A stretch of DNA of 5,184 bases from Alistipes sp. (GTDB lineage: Bacteria; Bacteroidota; Bacteroidia; Bacteroidales; Rikenellaceae): positions 1 through 5,184 of the forward strand of contig JAGBWT010000086.1 in assembly GCA_017629615.1 (NCBI GenBank), written 5' to 3'. The notes under the pieces are model-generated. The model was not told where the DNA came from. It made no database searches and worked only from the letters and a program-made list of their open reading frames with translations. Below are positions 1 through 4,842 of the stretch, piece by piece (positions within the stretch are counted from its first letter, which is position 1; each line of letters opens with the position of its first letter). The translations under genes were made by a program, and so were the position numbers.

Positions 1-116
1 ATTAAAAGTTTTTGATGAAGCTAACAGCGGCGTGATTCTCTCACACTCTTTGGGGCTGTGTCGCCTCGGTTAATAAATAAGTTTCCTTTGCGGATTAAGC
101 AATTTGCCGTGGCAAA
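1..116 (-). other. rpmI downstream region, probable rpmI-rplT spacer with possible RNA structure
   Basis: This is the stretch after the rpmI stop codon on the minus strand, running to the window edge. No L20 start sequence (MPRSVN-like) is readable in it, so rplT, the normal next gene, would begin beyond position 1; that is inference. On the transcribed strand there are possible pairings: TTTGCC/GGCAAA directly after the stop (103-116), a 6-bp stem with one G-U pair (41-46 with 30-35, 5-nt loop), and a 5-bp stem ACAGC/GCTGT (55-59 with 24-28) enclosing the second. No T-run follows these stems, so they do not look like an intrinsic terminator. They could be a leader or regulatory structure for the next gene. 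Confidence 0.4.
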
Positions 117-311
117 CTATTTAACCAACAATGTTTTGATTTTAGCCTCATCGGCTGGCGAAACGATACCCGAATAGCAGAGGTTACGCTTCTGTTTTTT
201 AGTCTTTTTGGTCAGGATGTGACTGTGATAAGCGTGCTTACGCTTAATCTTACCTGTGCCGGTGAAAGTAAAACGCTTCTTTGCAGCGGCATTAGTTTTC
301 ATTTTTGGCAT
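117..311 (-). CDS. rpmI: 50S ribosomal protein L35
   Basis: This gene encodes the small basic ribosomal protein bL35, a late-assembling component of the large subunit. The 64-residue product has the usual family length. It starts [14 protein letters not shown], the L35 signature, and continues with the conserved Lys/Arg-rich stretch including [20 protein letters not shown]. The ATG at 309-311 is the only sensible start, because the signature begins there. The start is preceded by an A/T-rich leader without a Shine-Dalgarno sequence, as is usual in Bacteroidota. A perfect promoter lies 34 bp upstream (345-375). In most bacteria the order is infC-rpmI-rplT. Here the upstream neighbour is a divergent sulfatase, so infC is not adjacent and rpmI is first in its transcript. 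rplT probably follows outside the window. Confidence 0.97.
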   Translation of the reverse strand: MPKMKTNAAAKKRFTFTGTGKIKRKHAYHSHILTKKTKKQKRNLCYSGIVSPADEAKIKTLLVK

Positions 312-344
312 AGTTGTAAATAATTTTTAGTTAAACATAGCGCG

Positions 345-375
345 CAAAGATAAGTGTTTTTTTTGGTTTGACAAA
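345..375 (-). promoter_or_regulatory. Bacteroidota-type promoter of rpmI
   Basis: Read on the minus strand, TTTG (372-375) and a perfect TATCTTTG (345-352) are separated by 19 bp. This is the -33/-7 pair used by the Bacteroidota primary sigma factor (consensus TTTG and TAnnTTTG). Transcription should start a few bases past the -7 box, near 335-340, giving a leader of about 25-30 nt before the rpmI ATG. The start site itself is inferred. Confidence 0.85.
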
Positions 376-388
376 GCACAATCCTAAA

Positions 389-407
389 AAAACTACCTTT
401 TAGTTTT
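389..407. repeat. 7-bp inverted repeat between divergent promoters
   Basis: AAAACTA (389-395) and TAGTTTT (401-407) form a perfect inverted repeat with a 5-bp spacer. It lies in the 41 bp between the -33 elements of the rpmI and sulfatase promoters. The position suits an operator, but the sequence is A/T-rich and chance cannot be excluded. Confidence 0.4.
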
Positions 408-416
408 GTTCCTCGC

Positions 417-448
417 TTTGCAATCCTCAAAATATTTACCTATCTTTG
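417..448 (+). promoter_or_regulatory. Bacteroidota-type promoter of the sulfatase-maturase unit
   Basis: TTTG (417-420) and a perfect TATCTTTG (441-448) are separated by 20 bp, matching the Bacteroidota -33/-7 consensus. Transcription is expected near 453-457, leaving a leader of about 30 nt. This promoter decides the sulfatase start: an upstream in-frame TTG at 406 lies before the -33 element and would not be on the mRNA, so the ATG at 484 is the real start. Confidence 0.85.
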
Positions 449-483
449 TAGGACTAAACGGACAAACTCTAACACACCATAAT

Positions 484-2088
484 ATGAAACTATCGAAACT
501 ATCGCGTGCCGCGCTCTGCGTAGCACTCCCGACAACGGCCGCAACGCCCCTCGCAATGACGGCTTGCACGGCCGACGAGCCAAAGACCAATGACAAGCCC
601 AACGTCATCTTTATCCTGATGGACGATGCCGGTTATGGCGATTTTAGTTGCTACGGTCAGACTCGCACCGAAACGCCCAATATCGACGCACTTGCCCAGA
701 GCGGTGTCCTCTTTACCGATATGTACTCCAACTGCCCCGTATCGGCCCCTTCGCGTGGCTGTCTGATGACGGGTCTGCATATGGGTCACGCCCAAGTGCG
801 CAACAACGTCGAGGGCAACACGCCATACACTTGGGACTTTATCGAAATCGACTCGCACCCCGAAGATGAGGGTCAGATGGGCCTTGTGGCAGGTACGCCG
901 ACGCTCGGCAGCGTGATGCAGCAGGCGGGCTATGCTACGGGTATGGTCGGCAAATGGGGCTTGGGTGGCCCTATCAGCGGCTCTGCTCCGTGGGACCACG
1001 GCTTCGACTTCTACTACGGCTGTGTCTGCCAACGTCAGGCCCACAACTACTATCCGCTCTATATGTGGAAGAACGGCGAGAAAGTCTATATCAACGACCG
1101 CGACAAGATAACCGTTCCGGGTACAAAACTCGACGAGGGTGCCGACCCTCGCGACATACGCAGTTACGACAAATACAGCAAGGATAAGGTTTTCTCGCCC
1201 GATGCGATGTACGACAATGTCGTCGAGTTTGTCGATGCCAACCGTGAGCGACCATTCTTCCTGATGTGGACAACTCCGTTCCCTCACTCGCCGCTCCAAG
1301 CACCGCAGGAGTGGGTCGATAAGTTTGTTGCCAAGTATGGCGACGAGGAGCCTCTCTCGGACGAACAGTGCCAGGCAGGTGGGTGGCCACACAACTACTA
1401 TCCGTGCCGCTACCCTCACGCGACCTATTCGGCGATGATTGCCTACTTCGACCATCAGGTCGGCAAGTTGGTCGAGCATCTGAAAGAGTTGGGTATCTAC
1501 GACAATACGCTCATCATCATAACCTCCGACAACGGCCCTGCCAACAACGCCTCCTCGCCTACGGTGTGGATGGATAGTGCAGCACCATTCCGTTGCGGTA
1601 AGGGTTGGGGCAAGCGTTCGCTCCACGAGGGCGGTATCCGTATGCCGTTCATCGCCTCGTGGCCGGCCAAGATGAAGGGAGGCGTAGTGAGCGACCATAT
1701 CGGCTACTTTGCCGACGTAATGCCTACGCTCTGCGAGTTGGCAGGTGTCGAGACTCCGCAGACCGACGGTGTGTCGTTGCTCCCAACGCTCGAAGGTCGC
1801 ACCGACGAGCAACAGCAACACGAGTACCTCTATTGGGAATTTACCGACCGTGGCGGTCAGGTGGCTGTTCGCTGGGGCAACTGGAAGGGCCTTATCGAGA
1901 ATATGCACGCGGGCAACCGCACGATGCAACTCTTCGACCTCTCCGTACCAAGCAAGGAGGTCGAGAGCCCCGAGCACGATGTTGCAGCCCAGCACCCCGA
2001 AATCGTCGAGCGTATGTGGGGCTATATCGAGGCTTCGCACGCCAAGCCGATGCACGAGAGATTCGAGTTTGATATGACACGCAAATAA
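484..2088 (+). CDS. S1-family sulfatase (Ser-type), predicted lipoprotein
   Basis: The 534-residue product is a formylglycine-dependent sulfatase that hydrolyses sulfate esters; the substrate is unknown. The N-terminus has a basic n-region (MKLSKLSR), a weakly hydrophobic stretch and a lipobox-like MTAC ending at Cys28, so an exported lipoprotein is predicted. The alkaline-phosphatase-like sulfatase fold follows: metal ligands Asp47-Asp48 in MDDAGYGD, the modification motif SAPSRGCLMTG with Ser87 as formylglycine precursor and Arg91, Lys157 in GKWGLGGP, His268 in PFPHSP, Asp349-Asn350 in ITSDNGPA, and Lys377 in KRSLHEGGIR. The GKWGLGGP and CQRQAHNYYP segments resemble a large group of Bacteroidota and Planctomycetota arylsulfatases that have Gly where arylsulfatase A has a His. 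Length is normal. The chosen ATG lies just after a perfect promoter and gives the signal sequence its natural beginning. The matching maturase follows after 12 bp. The carbohydrate target cannot be read from sequence. Confidence 0.95.
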   Translation: MKLSKLSRAALCVALPTTAATPLAMTACTADEPKTNDKPNVIFILMDDAGYGDFSCYGQTRTETPNIDALAQSGVLFTDMYSNCPVSAPSRGCLMTGLHMGHAQVRNNVEGNTPYTWDFIEIDSHPEDEGQMGLVAGTPTLGSVMQQAGYATGMVGKWGLGGPISGSAPWDHGFDFYYGCVCQRQAHNYYPLYMWKNGEKVYINDRDKITVPGTKLDEGADPRDIRSYDKYSKDKVFSPDAMYDNVVEFVDANRERPFFLMWTTPFPHSPLQAPQEWVDKFVAKYGDEEPLSDEQCQAGGWPHNYYPCRYPHATYSAMIAYFDHQVGKLVEHLKELGIYDNTLIIITSDNGPANNASSPTVWMDSAAPFRCGKGWGKRSLHEGGIRMPFIASWPAKMKGGVVSDHIGYFADVMPTLCELAGVETPQTDGVSLLPTLEGRTDEQQQHEYLYWEFTDRGGQVAVRWGNWKGLIENMHAGNRTMQLFDLSVPSKEVESPEHDVAAQHPEIVERMWGYIEASHAKPMHERFEFDMTRK

Positions 2089-2100
2089 GCGACTGCTATT

Positions 2101-3324
2101 GTGAAGAGGTCGGTAGAATTTTCGTACGACGACATCGTACGACGTAACGAGCGACGTGGCTTTACCTCAATGGTGAAGCCCGTCGGCTCTTTGTGTAATA
2201 TGCGTTGCCGCTACTGCTACTACCTCGACAAGGCGGCACTCTACGACAATCGCCAGCCTCCGATGGACGAGGCGATGCTCGAACGCTACATCAGAGCCAA
2301 CATCGAGGGTAACGCCTCGCCCGTCATATCGTTTGCGTGGCACGGAGGCGAGCCTCTGCTTGCGGGCAAGGAGTTCTTCCGCAAGGCCATCGAACTCCAA
2401 CAGCGCTACGGCGATGGACGCACAATCGATAACTCGTTGCAGACCAACGGATTGCTTATCGACGATGAGTGGTGCGAGATTTTGCGCGACGGAGGCTTTT
2501 TGGTCGGTGTGTCGATTGACGGACCACAACATATCCACGATGCCCACCGCATCGACGCAGGAGGTGCAGGCACCTTTGAGCGCGTCGTTCGCGGCATCGA
2601 GCGACTCTATCGCAACCGCGTCGAGTACAACACCCTGACGACCATCAACCGCCACAGCGAGGGTCACGGAGCCGAGGTATATCACTTCCTGCGCGGCATC
2701 AGTGCCTTTATGCAGTTTCTGCCCGTTGCCGAGTTGCTCTGCGACGGCCGTATAGCCTCGCCCGACAACGAGCAGGCGCCCATAGCACCGTGGTCGGTAT
2801 CGCCTCGCGGATTTGGTGAGTTTATGTGCGACGTTTTCGACGAGTGGGTCAAGGCCGATGTGGGTCGTCGCTACGTTCAACTCTTCGATGCGACACTTGC
2901 ACTGATGGTCGGCGTACAACCCTCGGTATGCTCACTCTGCGAGACTTGTGGCTCGGGCCTCACGGTCGAGCATAATGGCGACGTCTATGCGTGCGACCAC
3001 TTTGTCTATCCCGAGTATAAGATTGGAAATATCAACCACGACCGCCTGGCCGACCTCGCCTATTGCGATGCACAATTTGAGTTTGGCGTGGCAAAACGCG
3101 CACTCCTACCACGCGATTGCCGCCACTGCCGCTACTATCGGCTCTGTCACGGCGAGTGTCCAAAACACCGCTTTACACACGACTCCACAGGCGAATGGGG
3201 CCTCAACTATCTCTGCGAAGGCTACAAACTCTACTTCGACCACACGGCCGAAAAGATGGAGCGTATGAAGGAGTTGATTTTGGCAGGTCGCCCCGCCGCA
3301 GAGGTGTGCCAAATCAAAAATTAA
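2101..3324 (+). CDS. anaerobic sulfatase-maturating enzyme (radical SAM/SPASM)
   Basis: This cytoplasmic enzyme uses S-adenosylmethionine and iron-sulfur clusters to oxidise a Ser or Cys of an unfolded sulfatase to formylglycine without oxygen. The 407-residue product has the radical SAM motif CNMRCRYC (Cys32, Cys36, Cys39), the SAM-binding HGGEP (81-85) and SLQTNG (112-117). The C-terminal SPASM region has every expected cysteine: Cys277, 283, 298 and 353 fit auxiliary cluster I, and Cys340, 343, 349 and 372 fit cluster II, with the spacing of the Clostridium perfringens enzyme. Asp299, next to Cys298, matches the proposed catalytic base (Asp277 there). The neighbour upstream is a Ser-type sulfatase, its likely substrate, in the same transcript. 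The start is GTG; an ATG at codon 24 (2170), just before VKPVG, is an alternative, but relatives also carry residues ahead of that motif. The last two codons and the stop lie in a repeat array. A perfect hairpin sits at codons 8-14. Confidence 0.95.
   Translation: MKRSVEFSYDDIVRRNERRGFTSMVKPVGSLCNMRCRYCYYLDKAALYDNRQPPMDEAMLERYIRANIEGNASPVISFAWHGGEPLLAGKEFFRKAIELQQRYGDGRTIDNSLQTNGLLIDDEWCEILRDGGFLVGVSIDGPQHIHDAHRIDAGGAGTFERVVRGIERLYRNRVEYNTLTTINRHSEGHGAEVYHFLRGISAFMQFLPVAELLCDGRIASPDNEQAPIAPWSVSPRGFGEFMCDVFDEWVKADVGRRYVQLFDATLALMVGVQPSVCSLCETCGSGLTVEHNGDVYACDHFVYPEYKIGNINHDRLADLAYCDAQFEFGVAKRALLPRDCRHCRYYRLCHGECPKHRFTHDSTGEWGLNYLCEGYKLYFDHTAEKMERMKELILAGRPAAEVCQIKN
2122..2142 (+). repeat. perfect 8-bp hairpin in the maturase start region
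   Basis: Two copies of the self-complementary octamer TCGTACGA (2122-2129 and 2135-2142) are separated by CGACA, so the mRNA can form an 8-bp stem with a 5-nt loop. It begins about 20 nt after the GTG start and encodes residues around SYDDIVRR. It could slow translation initiation, or lie upstream of the coding region if the ATG at 2170 is the true start. The pairing is seen; the role is inferred. Confidence 0.5.
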
Positions 3325-3350
3325 AAATTAAGAATTAAAAATTAAAAATT
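3316..3350 (+). repeat. five tandem 7-bp A/T repeats
   Basis: The heptamer AAAAATT occurs five times in perfect tandem, with one substitution in the third copy (AAGAATT). The array starts inside the maturase gene: codons 406-407 (Lys, Asn) and the TAA stop at 3322-3324 are made of the first two units. Read on the minus strand it supplies the T-rich tail after the hairpin at 3350-3394. Similar A/T arrays are familiar between Bacteroidales genes, though I cannot count copies elsewhere. Confidence 0.8.
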
Positions 3351-3394
3351 GGGCAGGTTGGGATTCAATCTGCCCAATCTACCCAATCTGCCCA
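3350..3394 (-). terminator. strong hairpin in the convergent gap, probable terminator of the nucleotidase gene
   Basis: Positions 3350-3362 and 3382-3394 pair over 13 bp (GGGCAGGTTGGG against CCCAATCTGCCC, plus one flanking A-T pair) with a single G-U-type mismatch, around a 19-nt loop. On the minus strand the stem is followed by the T-rich complement of the heptamer array, as in an intrinsic terminator for the gene ending at 3433. On the plus strand it is preceded by A-rich sequence and followed by no T-run, so termination of the maturase transcript here is less certain. The loop holds another CTGCCCA copy that can pair alternatively with the 5' arm. Confidence 0.5.
3367..3393 (+). repeat. 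three tandem 9-bp repeats
   Basis: AATCTGCCC (3367-3375), AATCTACCC (3376-3384) and AATCTGCCC (3385-3393) are contiguous. The second and third copies form the 3' arm of the hairpin at 3350-3394. The array lies wholly in the convergent intergenic region, where length changes would be tolerated. Confidence 0.75.
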
Positions 3395-3432
3395 GCCAAA
3401 GTTCTGCATTAACCCTGCTGTACAGGCTTTTC

Positions 3433-4269
3433 CTACCTCGCACCGTAGCACTCAAACCACGGATTGCGGAGGTCGGCCTTATTGTATCGCAACGGCTCGC
3501 CCTCGGGGAGCGAACGGGTCGAACCGCCCGCCTCGGAGAGGATAAGTTCGGCTGCTGCCGTATCCCACTCGTAGGTGTGGGTCGTACGAGGATAGTAGTC
3601 TATCGACCCCTCGGCAAGCAGACAGAACTTGTAGGTACTACCCTGCTCGACAACCTCCAACGACGGATATTTCTCACGCAGAGCCTCGATGCGCTCGAAA
3701 GTCTCGGGGGTCTGGTGCGAACGCGACACCGCAACGCGAAAGCCCTTGCGCTCCCTATTCGATGCGAGAGGCAACGACTGACGACGCGAACAGATAAGTT
3801 CGTAGGTATAGTCGGCCGACGACGAAGGCCTTACACCCTCGACAAGGAACGAGCCGACACCCTGACTTGCGACATAGGCCTTCGCAAGATAGGGAACATA
3901 GACTACCGCACACACCGGCACACCCTCCGACATCAGGGCGATATTGACCGTAAATTCGTTGTTGCGCTTGATAAATTCGACCGTGCCGTCGAGTGGGTCT
4001 ACCAACCAAAACAGTTCCCAATTACGACGCTCCTCGTAGAGCATCTCGCGACCCTCCTCCGAGAGAATCGGTATGCGGGTCTCGCCCAACGTAGCCTTGA
4101 TTGCTTCGTGGGCAAGGCGGTCGGCGATGGTTATGGGGGTGTGGTCGCTCTTGACCTCGATTGAGTAGTCATCGTCGCCACAATATACATTCATTATTTC
4201 GGCTCCTGCACGCACTGCCGCATTGAAGGCGCGTGGCAACAGGTAAGCTCTAATATCGTCGGTTATCAT
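3433..4269 (-). CDS. cysQ: 3'(2'),5'-bisphosphate nucleotidase (CysQ, inositol monophosphatase family)
   Basis: This enzyme is expected to convert 3'-phosphoadenosine 5'-phosphate (PAP) to AMP and phosphate, clearing a by-product of sulfate assimilation and sulfotransferase reactions; it needs Mg2+ and is typically lithium-sensitive. The 278-residue length fits the family. Visible motifs are VKSDHTPITIAD (39-50), the metal-binding Glu71-Glu72 in SEEG, the signature DPLDGTVEFIKRNNEFTVNI (91-110) with Asp91 and Asp94, and EWDTAAAE with Asp236. EFIKRN-EFTVNIAL and GSTYKFCLLAEG are closer to CysQ than to inositol monophosphatase proper, but substrate choice is by similarity only. Start is the ATG at 4267-4269, about 20 bp after a perfect promoter. 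It converges with the maturase gene and lies 79 bp downstream of a small unknown gene on the same strand. Confidence 0.92.
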   Translation of the reverse strand: MITDDIRAYLLPRAFNAAVRAGAEIMNVYCGDDDYSIEVKSDHTPITIADRLAHEAIKATLGETRIPILSEEGREMLYEERRNWELFWLVDPLDGTVEFIKRNNEFTVNIALMSEGVPVCAVVYVPYLAKAYVASQGVGSFLVEGVRPSSSADYTYELICSRRQSLPLASNRERKGFRVAVSRSHQTPETFERIEALREKYPSLEVVEQGSTYKFCLLAEGSIDYYPRTTHTYEWDTAAAELILSEAGGSTRSLPEGEPLRYNKADLRNPWFECYGAR

Positions 4270-4290
4270 AGTATAGGTTTAAGGTTTTAT

Positions 4291-4322
4291 CAAAGATACG
4301 GCTTTTTCCTAAACTTTACAAA
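4291..4322 (-). promoter_or_regulatory. Bacteroidota-type promoter of cysQ
   Basis: On the minus strand, TTTG (4319-4322) and a perfect TATCTTTG (4291-4298) are separated by 20 bp. Transcription would start near 4283-4287, leaving a leader of only about 15 nt before the ATG. It lies between the unknown gene's stop codon and cysQ, so cysQ can be transcribed on its own. Confidence 0.85.
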
Positions 4323-4348
4323 TATTCAGCCTCTTTTTTTACGAATTA

Positions 4349-4705
4349 TCACCCATCACCCCTCTCGGCTCGTTCCACAACGGGTCGTGCGATGAGCGCA
4401 CAAAGTCGCTGGGCCTCGCTCGACAACGGCAACGCAACGAGCAGTCGCGCAAGCCTCAACTGCCGATGTTCGTTGCGCTCCTCGGCCACTGCATTGAGCA
4501 GCCACGCATCGAGGCCCGACAGTCGCACCACAACCCCAAGACGCACCAAAGCCCGCCCCCTGACACGACGGGCAACATAGGCTGCCGAGCGAGCAAACTC
4601 CTCGGGCGAAACATCGAGACGACCAAGCAAATCGATGGCGGTAGATTCCCCCACCACAAAGGCCATCAGGCGCAAAGTCGATTTACGAAGCGAGTGCGAA
4701 AGCAT
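4349..4705 (-). CDS. hypothetical arginine-rich helical protein
   Basis: I do not recognise a family. From the ATG at 4703-4705 the product is 118 residues, very rich in Arg (about 18) and Leu/Ala/Val but with a single Lys. It looks all-helical, with amphipathic stretches such as SPEEFARSAAYVARRVRGRA and EHRQLRLARLLVALP, no clear signal peptide and no obvious membrane span. Use of CTC, TTG, CGC, CGT and GCC codons matches the neighbouring metabolic genes, which supports real coding over the overlapping shorter frames. A GTG at 4715-4717 would add four residues, but it lies about where a weak promoter (4723-4753) would begin transcription, so I prefer the ATG. It ends 79 bp before cysQ on the same strand and might be cotranscribed into it. 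Arg-rich helices allow nucleic-acid binding, but that is speculation. Confidence 0.6.
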   Translation of the reverse strand: MLSHSLRKSTLRLMAFVVGESTAIDLLGRLDVSPEEFARSAAYVARRVRGRALVRLGVVVRLSGLDAWLLNAVAEERNEHRQLRLARLLVALPLSSEAQRLCALIARPVVERAERGDG

Positions 4706-4722
4706 AACGCACCGCACTATTC

Positions 4723-4753
4723 CAAAAATGTGCCAACGCCGAGAAATGGCAAA
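4723..4753 (-). promoter_or_regulatory. possible weak promoter of the hypothetical gene
   Basis: On the minus strand, TTTG (4750-4753) stands 19 bp before CATTTTTG (4723-4730), which matches the TAnnTTTG -7 consensus except for its first base. Transcription would begin near 4716, leaving a leader of about 10 nt to the ATG at 4705. The imperfect -7 box makes this weaker than the other promoters in the window. Confidence 0.4.
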
Positions 4754-4761
4754 AAAAATCG

Positions 4762-4776
4762 GGCAAACTATTTGCC
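4762..4776. repeat. inverted repeat over the -33 box of the rplU promoter
   Basis: GGCAAA (4762-4767) and TTTGCC (4771-4776) form a perfect 6-bp inverted repeat with a 3-bp spacer. The right half contains the -33 TTTG of the rplU promoter. A third GGCAAA lies at 4748-4753 and covers the -33 of the weak divergent promoter. The layout could be an operator shared by both promoters, but part of each half-site is fixed by the -33 element itself. Confidence 0.4.
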
Positions 4777-4801
4777 ATATCGAAAATAATGACTACATTT
4801 G
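4771..4801 (+). promoter_or_regulatory. Bacteroidota-type promoter of rplU-rpmA
   Basis: TTTG (4771-4774) and TACATTTG (4794-4801), a full match to TAnnTTTG, are separated by 19 bp. Transcription should start near 4806-4810, giving a leader of about 35 nt before the rplU ATG. The leader is A/T-rich near the start codon and has no Shine-Dalgarno sequence. Confidence 0.8.
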
Positions 4802-4842
4802 CGGGCTGATTTCATACAAGGTCAGTACTAAAATTTCATAAA

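Noticed and set aside
406..483. TTG-initiated N-terminal extension of the sulfatase
   Set aside because: The TTG lies upstream of the promoter -33 box, so it would not be transcribed. The extension would also bury the signal sequence.
499..2055. Long antisense open frame (518 codons) opposite the sulfatase
   Set aside because: It is in codon-aligned antisense register. Rarity of TTA, CTA and TCA codons in the sense gene leaves it free of stops, and its translation has no recognisable family pattern.
2167..2919. Antisense open frame opposite the maturase
   Set aside because: Same codon-aligned register and same cause. The sense strand has an unmistakable radical SAM/SPASM protein.
3349..4164. 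Plus-strand open frame of 271 codons opposite cysQ
   Set aside because: It is codon-aligned antisense to a clear CysQ protein, begins inside the repeat region, and has no promoter or family resemblance.
111..4773. A shared 12-mer (GGCAAACTATTT) at 111-122 and 4762-4773, near both ribosomal genes
   Set aside because: One 12-bp match in a 5-kb window is roughly what chance allows, and the first copy overlaps the end of the rpmI coding sequence.
4392..4841. Overlapping plus-strand small open frames opposite and beyond the hypothetical gene
   Set aside because: Their translations are low-complexity Arg/Ser/Thr/His-rich mixtures, they run into the rplU promoter, and no promoter precedes them. 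The minus-strand frame has better codon use and helical character.
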